DNA from: Klebsiella oxytoca
GTDB lineage: Bacteria > Pseudomonadota > Gammaproteobacteria > Enterobacterales > Enterobacteriaceae
Assembly (NCBI RefSeq): GCF_009707385.1
Contig: NZ_CP046115.1
Coordinates: 2,170,001 to 2,234,000 of the forward strand
Length of the DNA: 64,000 nt
Reading direction: 5' to 3'
Shown here: one piece after another, positions 13,408 through 24,316 of the stretch
Layout of the letters: every line of letters starts with the position of its first letter
How positions within the stretch are numbered: position 1 is the first letter of the stretch
The notes under the pieces: generated by a model
The model's database searches: none
The model's input: only the letters and a program-made list of their open reading frames with translations
What the model was told of the DNA's origin: nothing
Made by a program: the position numbers and the translations under genes

Positions 13408-13472
13408 GTTTCTCCTCCATATTTGCTGAACATCCTCAATTCAGTATGGAGGAGAAACCGGGGGCCGGCAAA

Positions 13473-14681
13473 TCAGGTGCGCGGCTCCAGCATGCCGGAA
13501 GCCGAACGTTTCGGGCTAAACTGCCACCACAGGGCAATAAACGTTGCCAGTCCGATAACCCCGAGCATGAGCCATGGTAGCTCCGGTTGACCCGCGGCTT
13601 TACCCGCATCGAACAACCAGCCGCCGCCTGCGTAGCCGAAAGCGCCGCCAAAGGCGAGCCCCAGGCGGCTAAAGCCCATATAGCTTCCGCGCGCTCTGGC
13701 ATCTGCCAGCGAGGCCCCCAGCGTTTCACGCGCGGGCTCGGCGATGATTGAGCCAATATAAAATACGCAGATCAGCGTAAACAGCTGTTGAAGGTTGCTG
13801 CTAAGGCCAATCGGCATCATCGCCAGGGTCATGATCAACAGCCCGGCCATCAGGCGATGCTCAAGACGAAAGCGTTTTTCGCTCCAGCGAGCAATCGGAT
13901 ACAGCAGCGTTAACGAAATGGCTGCTTCAATGGCATACATCCATTTTACCGCAGTCGGAGAACCCGCAATATCGTTAACCATGATCGGCAGCATTAACAT
14001 TACCTGTACCGCTAACATGTAATATCCGGTCAATGTCAAAACGTAGGTGACAAAGCGTTTATCACGCAGCACGCGTCCCAGCCCCTCGCGGACCGGCGTT
14101 TTTACCGTTGACAGCTTCCATGCCGGAAGATACCAGGCGTTGAATGCCGCACAGGCGATAAACAGGACGGCTCCCGCGCTACAAACCAGACGAAAATCAT
14201 ATTGCAGAAGCCAGCTGCCCAGCAGCGCGCCGATCACGGCCCCTGCGCTGTCTTGCATCATCAGGATAGAAAAGAAACGTCCACGCTGATGCGGGCGTAC
14301 CAGCTTGACGACCAGCGCCGCCCGCGGCGGATCGAACAGCGTACCGCCGAGACCCGAAAGAATGCAGGAGAGCCACAGAACCCATGGCTCATGGGCTACG
14401 GCCATCGCTGCGAAACCCGCCGCGCGCATCAGCATACCGATAACGATCATCGGTTTGGCCCCAAAACGGTCGGCAATCGCACCGCCAAATATTCCCAGTC
14501 CCTGCTGCACAAGTTGACGCAGGCCGAGTGCGATCCCGACCATCAGAGCAGCCCATCCCATCTGATCGACAAAGCGAATTGAGATGAGCGGGAAGACGAC
14601 GAAAAAGCCGAGCACGACCAGCATGTTATCGACTAACAGGAAATATTTACCCAGGCTCCTTGCCTGCGAGACGCGGGACAT
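13473..14681 (-). CDS. mdtH: multidrug efflux MFS transporter MdtH
   Basis: Twelve-helix major facilitator of 402 residues, the same length as E. coli MdtH (YceL), which confers low-level quinolone resistance when overexpressed. The motif A-like [12 protein letters not shown] follows helix 2, and the motif C region ([10 protein letters not shown] and following helix) agrees with the drug/H+ antiporter family. A GGGAGGGGAA ribosome site precedes the ATG. Divergent from rimJ. Confidence 0.94.
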   Translation of the reverse strand: MSRVSQARSLGKYFLLVDNMLVVLGFFVVFPLISIRFVDQMGWAALMVGIALGLRQLVQQGLGIFGGAIADRFGAKPMIVIGMLMRAAGFAAMAVAHEPWVLWLSCILSGLGGTLFDPPRAALVVKLVRPHQRGRFFSILMMQDSAGAVIGALLGSWLLQYDFRLVCSAGAVLFIACAAFNAWYLPAWKLSTVKTPVREGLGRVLRDKRFVTYVLTLTGYYMLAVQVMLMLPIMVNDIAGSPTAVKWMYAIEAAISLTLLYPIARWSEKRFRLEHRLMAGLLIMTLAMMPIGLSSNLQQLFTLICVFYIGSIIAEPARETLGASLADARARGSYMGFSRLGLAFGGAFGYAGGGWLFDAGKAAGQPELPWLMLGVIGLATFIALWWQFSPKRSASGMLEPRT

Positions 14682-14842
14682 TTCCCCTCCCGGGAAAAAA
14701 TAAGGATAAGCTCTGACATTCTGCGGGGTTAATGGCTATTTTCCCAGCTAACTGGCGACAATATTTTTTTATCAAAATGCAAGAACGATAGAGGCTATTC
14801 ATCGAAAAGCAGAGATGGTGCAGAAAATGGTATGTTGCTGTT

Positions 14843-14871
14843 TTCACACCAGCGTGCAGGACAGGTATAGT
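14843..14871 (+). promoter_or_regulatory. candidate promoter of rimJ-yceH-mviM
   Basis: TTCACA and TATAGT are spaced by 17 bp and end about 40 bp upstream of the rimJ start. Assigned by hexamer match only. Confidence 0.35.
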
Positions 14872-14911
14872 TAAGTCAGCAAGTATTGCGTCAGGGGAAC
14901 AGGAGAGGGGA

Positions 14912-15496
14912 ATGTTTGGCTATCGCAGTAACGTACCGAAGGTGCGTTTGACGACGGACCGGCTGGTGGTACGGCTGGTGCACGATCGTGACGCCTGGCG
15001 TCTGGCCGATTATTACGCGGAGAATAAAGGGTTCTTAAAACCCTGGGAGCCGGTACGCGATGACAGCCACTGTTATCCTTCCGGCTGGCAGGCGCGTTTA
15101 TCGATGATTTCAGAATTCCATAAACAGGGTTCAGCATTTTATTTTGCGCTGCTCGATCCGGAAGAAAAAGAGATTATCGGCGTGGCGAATTTTTCGAATG
15201 TAGTGCGCGGGTCGTTTCATGCCTGCTACCTCGGCTATTCCATCGGTGAGAAATGGCAAGGTCAGGGGCTGATGTTTGAAGCGCTGACTTCAGCTATCCG
15301 CTATATGCAGCGCACGCAGCATATCCATCGCATAATGGCAAACTACATGCCGCATAATCAGCGCAGCGGTGGTTTACTGGCGCGTTTGGGATTTGAAAAA
15401 GAGGGTTACGCCAAAGATTACCTGCTTATTGATGGGCAATGGCGCGATCATGTACTGACGGCGTTGACGACACCGGACTGGACCCCGGGTCGCTAA
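14912..15496 (+). CDS. rimJ: ribosomal protein S5 N-alanine acetyltransferase
   Basis: GNAT-family acetyltransferase (194 residues, as in E. coli) that acetylates the N-terminal alanine of ribosomal protein S5. The acetyl-CoA binding region is visible around [17 protein letters not shown], with the family segment [24 protein letters not shown] near the C-terminus. AGGAGAGGGGA precedes the ATG. It is first in a three-gene run with yceH (9-nt gap) and mviM (2-nt gap). Confidence 0.96.
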   Translation: MFGYRSNVPKVRLTTDRLVVRLVHDRDAWRLADYYAENKGFLKPWEPVRDDSHCYPSGWQARLSMISEFHKQGSAFYFALLDPEEKEIIGVANFSNVVRGSFHACYLGYSIGEKWQGQGLMFEALTSAIRYMQRTQHIHRIMANYMPHNQRSGGLLARLGFEKEGYAKDYLLIDGQWRDHVLTALTTPDWTPGR

Positions 15497-15505
15497 GGAG
15501 ACATC

Positions 15506-16153
15506 ATGAAATACCAGTTAACCGCGCATGAAGCGCGCGTCATTGGCTGCCTGCTGGAAAAGCAGGTCACCACGCCGGAGCAGTATCCCCTGTCGGTTAA
15601 TGCGGTGGTAACCGCTTGTAACCAGAAAACGAACCGTGAGCCGGTGATGTCGCTCAGCGAAAGCGATGTTCAGGATTTGCTGGATACCTTAGTGAAGCGC
15701 CATTATTTGCGTACGGTGAGCGGTTTTGGCAACCGAGTGACCAAATATGAACAGCGCTTCTGTAATTCTGAATTTGGCGACCTGAAATTAACTCCTGCGG
15801 AAGTCGCTATCGTGACGACACTGTTGCTGCGCGGGGCGCAGACTCCCGGTGAGCTGCGTGGCCGTGCCCAGCGCATGCATGAATTCAGCGATATGGCGGA
15901 GGTCGAACGCGTGCTGGAAAATCTGGCTACCCGGGAAGATGGCCCTTATGTTGCGCGCCTGCCTCGGGAGCCGGGAAAACGCGAGAGCAGATATATGCAT
16001 CTGTTCTGCGACGATATGGATTCGCTGATTACCGCCGTTGAAGCCGTATCGCCGCCCGGTGACGATCTGCAGCTTCGCGTTGAGGCGCTGGAGGCGGAAG
16101 TTGCCGAACTGAAAGCGCGTCTGGATTCACTGCTGGCTCACCTGGGAGATTAA
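15506..16153 (+). CDS. yceH: YceH family protein (DUF480)
   Basis: Protein of 215 residues and unknown function, built of two winged-helix-like DUF480 units (about residues 5-80 and 90-165) followed by a C-terminal coiled-coil segment ([23 protein letters not shown]). The N-terminus [30 protein letters not shown] is the family signature. It sits between rimJ and mviM, as in E. coli, and is likely co-transcribed with both. Confidence 0.93.
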   Translation: MKYQLTAHEARVIGCLLEKQVTTPEQYPLSVNAVVTACNQKTNREPVMSLSESDVQDLLDTLVKRHYLRTVSGFGNRVTKYEQRFCNSEFGDLKLTPAEVAIVTTLLLRGAQTPGELRGRAQRMHEFSDMAEVERVLENLATREDGPYVARLPREPGKRESRYMHLFCDDMDSLITAVEAVSPPGDDLQLRVEALEAEVAELKARLDSLLAHLGD

Positions 16154-16155
16154 GC

Positions 16156-17079
16156 ATGGCGGCGAAACTACGTATAGGAGTGGTTGGCCTGGGCGGTATC
16201 GCGCAAAAGGCGTGGTTACCTGTCCTGGGTGCCGCCGATGACTGGACGCTACAGGCGGCATGGTCTCCGGGAAAAGAGAAAGCGCTGCGTATCTGTGAAA
16301 CCTGGCGTATTCCCTATGCCGATTCTCTGGAACAGCTGGCGGCGCAGTGCGATGCCGTATTCGTACATACTTCAACGGCTTCACATTATGAAGTTGTAAG
16401 CCGCTTGCTCAATGCCGGAGTTCACGTTTGCGTAGATAAACCGCTGGCGGATAAGCTCAGCGACGCCGAGACGTTGGTTGAGCTGGCGGCTCGCCGCCAT
16501 CTCACCCTGATGGTCGGATTTAACCGCCGTTTTGCCCCCCTGTATCGCGAACTTAAGGCGCAGTCTGGTAACGCTGCCTCGTTGCGGATGGATAAGCACC
16601 GTAGCGACAGCGTGGGCCACGATCTGCGCTTCACGTTGTTGGATGACTATCTGCATGTGGTTGATACGGCGCTTTGGCTGGCGGGTGAGAAAGCGCGTTT
16701 AAGCGGCGGTACGCTGCACACCAACGCGCAAGGTGAAATGCTGTATGCCGAACACCACTTCAGTGCCGGGATGGTGCAGATAACGACCAGTATGCACCGG
16801 CGAGCCGGAAGTCAGCGCGAATGGGTGCAGGTGGTAACCGACGGCGGATTATATGAAGTCCGTGATATGCGCGAGTGGCAGGAGGAGCGGGGAGGTGGTG
16901 TGATACAGCGGCCGGTCCCCGGCTGGCAGACGACCCTTGAGCAGCGGGGCTTTACCGGCTGCGCCAGGCACTTTATCGAATGTGTGCAAAATCAGACGGT
17001 TCCTGAAACGTCCGGAGAGCAGGCGCTGCTGGCTCAGCGCATTGTAGAAAAACTCTGGCGCGATGCGATGAGTGAATAA
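16156..17079 (+). CDS. mviM: Gfo/Idh/MocA family oxidoreductase MviM
   Basis: Predicted NAD(P)-dependent oxidoreductase of 307 residues; the substrate is unknown. The Rossmann motif GVVGLGGIAQKAW is at the N-terminus, and the CVDKPLADKLSDAE segment (the EKP-type lysine of the family) is near residue 95. The name comes from a Salmonella virulence locus next to murJ (mviN). It begins two bases after the yceH stop. Confidence 0.93.
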   Translation: MAAKLRIGVVGLGGIAQKAWLPVLGAADDWTLQAAWSPGKEKALRICETWRIPYADSLEQLAAQCDAVFVHTSTASHYEVVSRLLNAGVHVCVDKPLADKLSDAETLVELAARRHLTLMVGFNRRFAPLYRELKAQSGNAASLRMDKHRSDSVGHDLRFTLLDDYLHVVDTALWLAGEKARLSGGTLHTNAQGEMLYAEHHFSAGMVQITTSMHRRAGSQREWVQVVTDGGLYEVRDMREWQEERGGGVIQRPVPGWQTTLEQRGFTGCARHFIECVQNQTVPETSGEQALLAQRIVEKLWRDAMSE

Positions 17080-17141
17080 TTCTCGTAACAACTGGCAGTA
17101 GTAATTCATCATGAACCCGGTAGACTATCGCCACTTTCCAG

Positions 17142-17163
17142 CGCCCGCACTTGCGGGCGTTTT
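17142..17163 (+). terminator. rho-independent terminator after mviM
   Basis: CGCCCGCA/TGCGGGCG stem with a two-base loop, then TTTT. It separates the rimJ-yceH-mviM transcript from murJ, so murJ needs its own promoter or readthrough. Confidence 0.75.
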
Positions 17164-17190
17164 ACTCCAGGGTTGTGGAATAAAACGTTA

Positions 17191-18726
17191 ATGAACCTTT
17201 TAAAATCACTGGCGGCCGTCAGTTCGATGACCATGTTTTCGCGCGTGCTGGGTTTCGCGCGCGATGCGATTGTGGCGCGTATTTTTGGCGCAGGGATGGC
17301 AACTGACGCCTTCTTTGTCGCTTTTAAACTGCCGAATCTTTTACGGCGTATTTTTGCTGAAGGCGCGTTCTCTCAGGCTTTTGTGCCGATTCTTGCTGAA
17401 TATAAAAGCAAGCAGGGCGAAGATGCGACACGGGTTTTCGTCGCCTATGTGTCGGGACTCTTGACGCTGGTCCTGTCGCTGGTGACCGTGGCCGGAATGC
17501 TGGCGGCGCCCTGGGTGATTACCGTTACCGCGCCGGGATTTGCTGATACCCCAGAGAAGTTTGCGCTGACCACGCAGCTATTGCGCATCACTTTTCCCTA
17601 TATTTTATTGATTTCCCTGGCTTCATTAGTTGGGGCGATTCTTAATACCTGGAATCGCTTTTCGGTTCCCGCTTTTGCCCCGACGTTCCTTAACGTCAGC
17701 ATGATTGGTTTTGCGCTGTTTGCTGCCCCGTATTTTAACCCACCGATGCTGGCAATGGCCTGGGCAGTGACGGTTGGCGGTATTTTGCAGCTTGCCTGGC
17801 AGCTACCGCACCTGAAAAAAATCGGCATGCTGGTGTTGCCGCGGATCAATCTCAAAGATGCGGGAGCGGTGCGGGTGGTGAAACAGATGGGGCCGGCGAT
17901 CCTCGGCGTTTCCGTCAGCCAGATTTCACTGATCATTAATACCATTTTTGCCTCGTTCCTGGTTTCTGGCTCCGTGTCGTGGATGTACTACGCCGATCGC
18001 CTGATGGAGTTTCCGTCCGGCGTGCTTGGCGTAGCTCTGGGGACCATTTTGCTGCCTTCGCTGTCAAAAAGCTTTGCCAGCGGCAATCACGATGAATACT
18101 GCCGTTTGATGGACTGGGGATTGCGCCTGTGCTTCCTGCTCGCGCTGCCGAGCGCCGTGGCGTTAGGGATACTGGCCAAGCCGCTGACGGTAGCGCTATT
18201 CCAGTACGGGAAATTTACCGCTTTTGATGCTGCGATGACCCAGCGCGCGCTGGTGGCGTATTCTATCGGGCTGATGGGGCTTATCGTCGTGAAGGTTCTG
18301 GCCCCGGGGTTCTACTCGCGCCAGGATATTAAAACGCCGGTGAAAATTGCCATCGTTACGCTGATTATGACGCAGGTAATGAATCTCGCCTTTATTGGCC
18401 CGCTAAAGCACGCTGGCCTGTCGTTATCGATTGGTCTGGCGGCCTGTCTTAACGCCGCGCTGCTTTACTGGCAGCTGCGGAAACAGAAAATTTTTACTCC
18501 TCAGCCCGGCTGGTTCCTGTTCCTGCTGCGCCTGGTGATAGCCGTCATCGTGATGTCCGCTGCTCTTCTGGGCGTAATGTATCTGATGCCGGAATGGTCG
18601 CAGGGGACGATGCCGTTCCGCCTGATGCGTCTGATGGTGGTTGTGGTCGCTGGCGTTGTCGCCTATTTCGCGACGCTGCTGCTGCTGGGCTTCCGCGTGA
18701 AAGAGTTTGCTCGCCGTACGGTTTAA
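17191..18726 (+). CDS. murJ: lipid II flippase MurJ
   Basis: Essential inner-membrane MOP-superfamily flippase that moves undecaprenyl-PP-MurNAc-pentapeptide-GlcNAc to the periplasmic face for peptidoglycan synthesis. It is 511 residues, as in E. coli, with about fourteen membrane segments. Charged residues known to line the cavity are in conserved places ([17 protein letters not shown] near the N-terminus; [18 protein letters not shown]). The ATG at 17191 ([13 protein letters not shown]) was chosen by family agreement; an in-frame TTG at 17173 would add six residues. Formerly mviN. Confidence 0.97.
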   Translation: MNLLKSLAAVSSMTMFSRVLGFARDAIVARIFGAGMATDAFFVAFKLPNLLRRIFAEGAFSQAFVPILAEYKSKQGEDATRVFVAYVSGLLTLVLSLVTVAGMLAAPWVITVTAPGFADTPEKFALTTQLLRITFPYILLISLASLVGAILNTWNRFSVPAFAPTFLNVSMIGFALFAAPYFNPPMLAMAWAVTVGGILQLAWQLPHLKKIGMLVLPRINLKDAGAVRVVKQMGPAILGVSVSQISLIINTIFASFLVSGSVSWMYYADRLMEFPSGVLGVALGTILLPSLSKSFASGNHDEYCRLMDWGLRLCFLLALPSAVALGILAKPLTVALFQYGKFTAFDAAMTQRALVAYSIGLMGLIVVKVLAPGFYSRQDIKTPVKIAIVTLIMTQVMNLAFIGPLKHAGLSLSIGLAACLNAALLYWQLRKQKIFTPQPGWFLFLLRLVIAVIVMSAALLGVMYLMPEWSQGTMPFRLMRLMVVVVAGVVAYFATLLLLGFRVKEFARRTV

Positions 18727-18740
18727 CACTGGTCTGAGCA

Positions 18741-18777
18741 AAAGCCGCTCTGCAGAGATTGCAGAGCGGCTTTTTTT
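18741..18777 (+). terminator. strong terminator after murJ, shared by convergent genes
   Basis: A 14-bp perfect stem (AAAGCCGCTCTGCA with its complement), a GAGAT loop and a seven-base T-run. The left side is A-rich, so it may also act for the convergent MFS gene, whose stop overlaps the T-run. Confidence 0.92.
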
Positions 18778-19990
18778 ATCTGGCGGTTCGTTGCGCTGAC
18801 ATAACCCGTGCGCTTTCCAGAAGACGGATGCCAAGAGCAATCGCGCCGGCAATCACCGCCAGAGTGACCACGCCGCTCCAGCCTGCGATGACATACAGTT
18901 TGCTTCCCAGTACGGAACCAAGCGACATCCCAACAAACACGCCGGTGAACAGCAGCGCATTGAGACGACCGCGAGCCTGAGGTTCAAGGCCATACACCAG
19001 ATTCTGGTGGGATACGAGGCTGGATTGTAGTCCAAGGTCAAATCCAACAGCCGAAATGGCTATCAGGATCAGCTGGCCATGCGGCGGAAGGGCCGGCAGT
19101 AAAAACATCAGGGCAAACGAAACGGTAACCAGCGCGGCTCCCATTTGCGTGACTTTCTCGGCGCCGAACCTATCGGCCAGGCTACCGGCCAGAGGCGCGG
19201 CGAGCGCTCCGGCGGCACCAGCGATACCAAAACCACCCGCTACCGCGCTGCCCATCTGATAGTGTTCCATTAACATGACCGCAAGCGTTGACCAGAATGC
19301 GCTGAAGGCGATAGACAGAAATCCCTGGGCGAATGCGGCACGACGCAGGGCCGGATAGCGCTTCCACAGATGCGCCATAGATTTCATGAGCTGCGGGTAG
19401 CCAAGGGTGGAGTGAATCTCAAAGCGCGGCAGAACGCGCCACATCACCAGACCAATCAGCGCAATGCTGACGGCGGCAGCCTGATACATCACTCGCCAGC
19501 CGAACATGGCTCCCACCAGCCCGCTGACGGTTCTCGACAGCAGGATCCCCAGCAGTAGTCCGGTCATGACGGTCCCCACCATTTTCCCCTGTTTGCCTGC
19601 CGGAGCCAGAATAGCGGCGGCCGGTACAATATCCTGCGCCATTGTTGCAGCCATTCCGATAAGCAGGCTGACAATCAGTAAAGAAGTTAACTGACCGGTG
19701 AGACTGCAAAGCAGCAAAAGGAGTGCCAGGGTAACGCTTTTTATCAGAATCAGCTTTCTGCGATCGTGACGGTCGCCAAGCGGAAGAAGGAAAAGAATAC
19801 CCAATGCATAGCCCGCCTGAGTCAGTGTTGGAACCAGGCCCATACCCTCAATACTCAAATGCAGATTCGCTCCCATCAGCGGCAGCAGCGGCTGCGCGTA
19901 ATAGATTGAGGCGACGCTGAAGCCTGCGCCAAGTGCGAGAACGAAAATTATCCACCCGGCAGCGCGGGAGGTAAGTGGAGACGGTGTCAT
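18776..19990 (-). CDS. MFS transporter, divergent from a LysR regulator
   Basis: Predicted twelve-helix major facilitator of 404 residues. The motif A equivalent LPLGDRHDRRKLIL lies after helix 2, and its second-half copy is GSLADRFGAEKV. Several Gly/Ala-rich helices follow the drug-efflux pattern, and the overall character is like the YgaY/AraJ-type efflux group; the substrate is unknown. AAGAGGAA precedes the ATG. It is transcribed away from the LysR gene at 20100 with 109 bp between them, the usual arrangement of a regulator and its target. In E. coli this place between murJ and rne holds the flg flagellar genes, so this pair is accessory relative to that backbone. Confidence 0.85.
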   Translation of the reverse strand: MTPSPLTSRAAGWIIFVLALGAGFSVASIYYAQPLLPLMGANLHLSIEGMGLVPTLTQAGYALGILFLLPLGDRHDRRKLILIKSVTLALLLLLCSLTGQLTSLLIVSLLIGMAATMAQDIVPAAAILAPAGKQGKMVGTVMTGLLLGILLSRTVSGLVGAMFGWRVMYQAAAVSIALIGLVMWRVLPRFEIHSTLGYPQLMKSMAHLWKRYPALRRAAFAQGFLSIAFSAFWSTLAVMLMEHYQMGSAVAGGFGIAGAAGALAAPLAGSLADRFGAEKVTQMGAALVTVSFALMFLLPALPPHGQLILIAISAVGFDLGLQSSLVSHQNLVYGLEPQARGRLNALLFTGVFVGMSLGSVLGSKLYVIAGWSGVVTLAVIAGAIALGIRLLESARVMSAQRTAR

Positions 19991-20070
19991 TATGGGTTCC
20001 TCTTAGAAGCGATGGCGCTATTCTTCCCATAATGAGGCTGGCGCGGTAGATGGCCCGGTGGTAAAACGGT

Positions 20071-20087
20071 TATACGCTAAACGTATA
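20071..20087. promoter_or_regulatory. LysR-type operator (ATAC-N7-GTAT)
   Basis: TATACG-CTAAA-CGTATA is a perfect inverted repeat around a 5-base centre. It contains ATAC-N7-GTAT, a classic form of the LysR-family T-N11-A box. It lies 12 bp upstream of the LysR gene start and about 80 bp from the divergent MFS start, so it should be the recognition site for autoregulation and control of the exporter. Confidence 0.7.
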
Positions 20088-20099
20088 GGCAAAATATAA

Positions 20100-21035
20100 A
20101 TGAAGAAGCAGGAGCGTATAGATCGTATTGAACTGATGCGCACGTTTATTCGCATTGTGGAGGCCGGTTCTCTCTCCGCGGCGGCGGTACAGATGAACAC
20201 CACCCAGGCGACAGTCAGCCGACGGCTCCAGTCTCTGGAAGGGCTACTTGGCGCCAGGCTGATTCTACGCACCACCCATGCGATGAAGCTGACCGATGAT
20301 GGTGAGCGCTGCTATCAGCACGCCCGCCAGGTTGTCGATGCCTGGCTGGCGCTGGAGGACGACCTGCGTATCGCCGATGACCGACCCGTAGGGATCCTCA
20401 GAGTACGGGCGCCCCACGCCTTTGGTCAGCAGCAGCTGTTGGGACCGCTGGTAGATTTTCTGCAGCGCTATCCGCAGCTCTCGGTTGAATGGATGCTGAA
20501 CGATAAGACGGTAGATTTTCTGAGCGATGGCATCGACTGCGCGATCCGCGTCGGAGCGGAGGTGGATCCGGCCACCGTATCGGTACTGCTGGCCGAGGTT
20601 CCGCGCAGCGTGGTGGCATCCCCATCGTTGCTGAGCAGCTACCCGGCATTAACCGCGCCTCAGGAGATGTCGTTACTCCCCTGGATTGCTATCAGCACGT
20701 TTTATCAGCATGAGGTGATGCTGCAGTCTCAGACGGATGATCTGCTTATTACCTTCGGCATTGCTCCTTGCCTGAGTACGGATAGCGTACATGTCGCTCG
20801 TAATACTGCGCTGGCGGGGCTGGGGGCGGCGATTGTGTCGAGCTGGGCGGTGGCGGAAGACATTGCCGCCGGGCGACTGGTCGAGCTGTTTCCGCAGTGG
20901 CGAGCTTCCCCACTGCCGGTACATCTGGTATACCCCTGGGCGCGCTATTATCCCACGCGGTTGCGTAAGTTTCTCGATCTGATGCGTGAGGTCATGCCCC
21001 AGATTGCGGGGATGCAGAAGCCGGAAGAGGGATAA
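20100..21035 (+). CDS. LysR family transcriptional regulator
   Basis: LysR-type regulator of 311 residues. The N-terminal winged helix-turn-helix spans about residues 8-66 (FIRIVEAGSLSAAAVQMNTTQATVSRRLQSLE), followed by a linker helix and a periplasmic-binding-protein-like effector domain from about residue 95 to 300 (CrgA/DsdC-like layout). The target is inferred to be the divergent MFS exporter at 18776-19990, from the shared 109-bp intergenic region with a LysR box. The inducer is not predictable from the sequence. It is followed by the rne terminator. Confidence 0.9.
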   Translation: MKKQERIDRIELMRTFIRIVEAGSLSAAAVQMNTTQATVSRRLQSLEGLLGARLILRTTHAMKLTDDGERCYQHARQVVDAWLALEDDLRIADDRPVGILRVRAPHAFGQQQLLGPLVDFLQRYPQLSVEWMLNDKTVDFLSDGIDCAIRVGAEVDPATVSVLLAEVPRSVVASPSLLSSYPALTAPQEMSLLPWIAISTFYQHEVMLQSQTDDLLITFGIAPCLSTDSVHVARNTALAGLGAAIVSSWAVAEDIAAGRLVELFPQWRASPLPVHLVYPWARYYPTRLRKFLDLMREVMPQIAGMQKPEEG

Positions 21036-21063
21036 AAAAAGACCGGCCGCTGGGGCCGGTCTT
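21033..21063 (-). terminator. rho-independent terminator of rne
   Basis: GACCGGCC/GGCCGGTC stem followed on the minus strand by a seven-base T-run. It begins 8 bp below the rne stop and also lies just after the convergent LysR gene. Confidence 0.88.
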
Positions 21064-21070
21064 ATCGACA

Positions 21071-24000
21071 TTACTCTACGGGTTGCGGACGCGTAGGTCC
21101 GGCAGTTGCTTTATGCGTGGCGCTGTGACCGCCAGCGGAGCCTTTACCGTCAAAATCAAAGCCTGGGCGAATCCAATCGCTGTGACGTGGTGCTTCCGGT
21201 ACATAGTCAGGCGCTGGCGCACGAGTCATCGGTGCGGATGCGTGGCGATTAGCTACCGCAACAACCGGTGCCTTGACGGCTTCTGGTTTAGTCTCGACAA
21301 CCGGTTCTGCTGCTGGCACAGGCTCAACAGCCGGTGCGGAAGCGGCAGGCGCTTCAACAACCGTTACCGGCTCTTCGACGGCAACAGGTTCTGACGCAAC
21401 AACCACAGCTTCTGGTTCGACGGCATCTTCCACAACCGCTTCCACGGCCTCTGCGACTACCTCTTCGGCTACGGTCTGGTCAGCTTCAGCAATCAGCTGC
21501 GGCTGCTCATCAACCGGAGTGGCGATAGCTTCCGGATGGGTGGTTTCTACGACCGGAACAACAGGTTCGCTAATAACCGGCAGGGGCTCAACGGTTGCTA
21601 CCGGCACTACGACAGGCTCTTCGGCAACAGCAGGAGCGATAACTTCAGAGACAACCGGTTCAGCGGCGACCGCTGGCGCGATTACGGGCTCAACCGCAGC
21701 GGCAGAAAACTCCTGAACCTGAGCTTCTTCCTGCTGCTGATCCTGCGGGCGAACAACCGGGTAGCGGATCCACACTTTACCAGACGCCATTTCCGGCGAT
21801 GCGCAGGCTACGGTCAGCGGCATCGGGGACTGGGTCGGATAACGCTCATCACGGTAGCGACGGCGACGCTGGCCGCTGACGCGAAGATGGCGAGGTGAAC
21901 GACGCGAACGACGCGGCATGCCGTTAGATTCACGGGATTCGCTGTTGTCATCATGTTCGTTTGCCGTCTCAACAACCGCTGGCAGATCGACTTTCGCCAG
22001 TTCTGTACGCGGCGCTGGGGCTTCCGGCTGGAGGGCTGGAGCTTCTGCAATCGGCTGTGCTTCTACTACCGGCTCGATAACCTGCTCAGCGGCAGCTGAT
22101 TCAATACGAATCTTCTGTGCCAGCTGGCGCGGCTTACGGCGCGGCATAGTCTGCACGCGTTCTTCCTGCTCGCTATCCTGTGTGACCGGCTCTTCGCGAG
22201 TTTGCGCTTTAGCATCCTGCTGAACCTGACGTTTATCATCGTTACGACGACGATTACGTTCGCGGCGCGGCTGCTGTTCATCGCGAGATTTACCTTTTTC
22301 GCTATCCTCAACCGCAGTCTGGCGATTTTCGCGCGGCTCAGCATTTTGCTGCTTCTCACGACGGTTACGGCGGTTTTCTTCGCGAGACTCACGAGACTCC
22401 CGACCTTCGCTATTTTCCGCACGATTGTCGCGATTATCCCGGTTGTCACGACGATCGTTACGATCGCGACGGTTGTTATTACGCGGTTTACGGCGGTCCT
22501 GCTGACGCTCGGATTTCTCTTCCGCTTTTTTCGCAACCTGAACGTCTGCTGGTTTAGCCTCTTCCGCACCGGAGAACATATTTTTCAAGGCGCTGAGGAG
22601 ACGAGATACCAGGCCAGGCTGCGCCGGAGCCGTCGTCATCGAGGCAGGAGCTGCGCTAACGGTAGCCGCGGCCTTAGCCGGTGCTTCCTGAGTTGGGGCT
22701 GGCGGAGCGTCAGGCATAACGAATGCCGCCAGGGCCGGTTGTTCAGGCAGTTTACGCTCGGCCGGCTCTTCATCAGAAGGCATGGCCATCTCTTCTTCAT
22801 GCAGTTTCGGCAGCAGATAGCTCAGAGTGGAGGTTTCTTCGCCTTTCCGTACGCGCAGAACGGAGTAGTGCGGCGTTTCCATCTGGTCGTTTGGCACGAT
22901 AATCACGCGCACGTCGGTCTGGCGAGTTTCAATCGCGCTTACCGCAGCACGTTTTTCGTTCAGCAGATAAGAGGCAATCGGCACCGGAACGATAGCGTGC
23001 ACTTCTTTCGTGTTCTCTTTCAGCGCTTCTTCTTCGATCAAACGCAGAATGGAGAGCGACAGAGATTCGTTATCACGTACGGTACCCGTTCCGCTACAGC
23101 GCGGGCAGACGTGATGGCTGGACTCGCCAAGCGACGGGCTCAGACGCTGGCGCGACATTTCTAGCAGCCCAAAGCGTGATATATGGCTGATCTGGATACG
23201 CGCACGGTCCTGACGCACGGCTTCACGCAGGCGGTTTTCTACCGCACGCTGGTGGCGTACCGGCGTCATATCGATGAAGTCGATAACGATCAGGCCGCCG
23301 AGGTCACGCAGACGCAGCTGGCGGGCAATCTCATCGGCCGCTTCGAGGTTAGTATTGAACGCCGTCTCTTCGATATCGCCGCCGCGAGTTGCGCGAGCGG
23401 AGTTGATGTCGATAGCGGTCAATGCTTCGGTGCTATCGATAACGATAGAACCGCCGGACGGCAGGCGAACTTCACGCTGGAAAGCGGATTCAATCTGCGA
23501 CTCGATCTGATAGTGGCTGAACAGCGGGATTTCACCGGTGTACAGTTTAATTTTGCTGCTGAAATCCGGACGCCCCAGCGCCGCGATGTGCTGGCGGGCC
23601 AGCTCAAGCACCTTCGGGTTATCGATCAGGATTTCGCCGATATCCTGGCGCAGATAGTCGCGGAAGGCGCGCACAATCACGTTGCTTTCCTGATGGATCA
23701 GGAACGGAGCAGGGCGGCTTTCTGCGGCTTTCTGGATGGCTTCCCAGTGCTTCAGGCGGAAGCTCAGGTCCCACTGCAGCGCTTCAGCGGATTTGCCGAC
23801 GCCTGCGGTGCGAACGATAAGTCCCATACCGTCCGGCAGCTCAAGGCTTGCCAGCGCTTCTTTTAGCTCGGTACGATCGTCACCCTCGATGCGGCGTGAA
23901 ATACCGCCAGCGCGTGGGTTATTCGGCATCAGTACCAGGTAACTACCCGCCAGGCTGATAAAGGTGGTAAGCGCGGCGCCTTTATTGCCTCGCTCTTCTT

Positions 24001-24316
24001 TATCAATCTGGACAATAACTTCCTGACCTTCACGCAGTACGTCCTTAATGTTTGGACGACCATGGGAATTGTAGTTTGCAGGGAAGTATTCGCGGGCAAT
24101 TTCTTTGAGGGGGAGGAAACCATGACGCTCGGCACCATAATCAACAAATGCGGCTTCGAGGCTAGGTTCAATACGAGTGATTTTGCCTTTGTAGATGTTC
24201 GCTTTTTTCTGTTCGTGCCCGGGGCTTTCGATATCCAGGTCGTACAGGCGCTGCCCATCAACAAGGGCGACGCGCAACTCTTCCTGCTGAGTTGCGTTGA
24301 TTAACATTCTTTTCAT
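21071..24316 (-). CDS. rne: ribonuclease E
   Basis: Essential endoribonuclease and scaffold of the RNA degradosome; 1081 residues (1061 in E. coli). The order is: S1 domain (about 35-125), 5'-sensor and DNase I-like catalytic core, Zn-link CPRCSG (Cys404, Cys407), and a small domain to about 530. The disordered C-terminal half has the membrane-anchoring amphipathic helix ([16 protein letters not shown]), Arg-rich RNA-binding segments, the enolase site ([19 protein letters not shown]), a long Ala/Pro/Val/Glu-rich stretch, and the PNPase-binding tail ending RPQPVE. The extra length compared with E. coli is in the low-complexity C-terminal part. It is preceded by a long leader. Confidence 0.98.
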   Translation of the reverse strand: MKRMLINATQQEELRVALVDGQRLYDLDIESPGHEQKKANIYKGKITRIEPSLEAAFVDYGAERHGFLPLKEIAREYFPANYNSHGRPNIKDVLREGQEVIVQIDKEERGNKGAALTTFISLAGSYLVLMPNNPRAGGISRRIEGDDRTELKEALASLELPDGMGLIVRTAGVGKSAEALQWDLSFRLKHWEAIQKAAESRPAPFLIHQESNVIVRAFRDYLRQDIGEILIDNPKVLELARQHIAALGRPDFSSKIKLYTGEIPLFSHYQIESQIESAFQREVRLPSGGSIVIDSTEALTAIDINSARATRGGDIEETAFNTNLEAADEIARQLRLRDLGGLIVIDFIDMTPVRHQRAVENRLREAVRQDRARIQISHISRFGLLEMSRQRLSPSLGESSHHVCPRCSGTGTVRDNESLSLSILRLIEEEALKENTKEVHAIVPVPIASYLLNEKRAAVSAIETRQTDVRVIIVPNDQMETPHYSVLRVRKGEETSTLSYLLPKLHEEEMAMPSDEEPAERKLPEQPALAAFVMPDAPPAPTQEAPAKAAATVSAAPASMTTAPAQPGLVSRLLSALKNMFSGAEEAKPADVQVAKKAEEKSERQQDRRKPRNNNRRDRNDRRDNRDNRDNRAENSEGRESRESREENRRNRREKQQNAEPRENRQTAVEDSEKGKSRDEQQPRRERNRRRNDDKRQVQQDAKAQTREEPVTQDSEQEERVQTMPRRKPRQLAQKIRIESAAAEQVIEPVVEAQPIAEAPALQPEAPAPRTELAKVDLPAVVETANEHDDNSESRESNGMPRRSRRSPRHLRVSGQRRRRYRDERYPTQSPMPLTVACASPEMASGKVWIRYPVVRPQDQQQEEAQVQEFSAAAVEPVIAPAVAAEPVVSEVIAPAVAEEPVVVPVATVEPLPVISEPVVPVVETTHPEAIATPVDEQPQLIAEADQTVAEEVVAEAVEAVVEDAVEPEAVVVASEPVAVEEPVTVVEAPAASAPAVEPVPAAEPVVETKPEAVKAPVVAVANRHASAPMTRAPAPDYVPEAPRHSDWIRPGFDFDGKGSAGGHSATHKATAGPTRPQPVE

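Noticed and set aside
21300..21720. Low-complexity repeats in the rne C-terminal region as a possible tandem-repeat locus or assembly artefact
   Set aside because: The Ala/Pro/Val/Glu-rich stretch keeps frame to the conserved PNPase-binding tail and is normal for the disordered part of RNase E.
22202..23164. Long plus-strand open frame (320 codons) and several others antisense to rne
   Set aside because: They lie wholly within the rne coding sequence, are Arg/Phe/Leu-rich shadows of the conserved frame, and have no ribosome site. RNase E itself is unmistakable.
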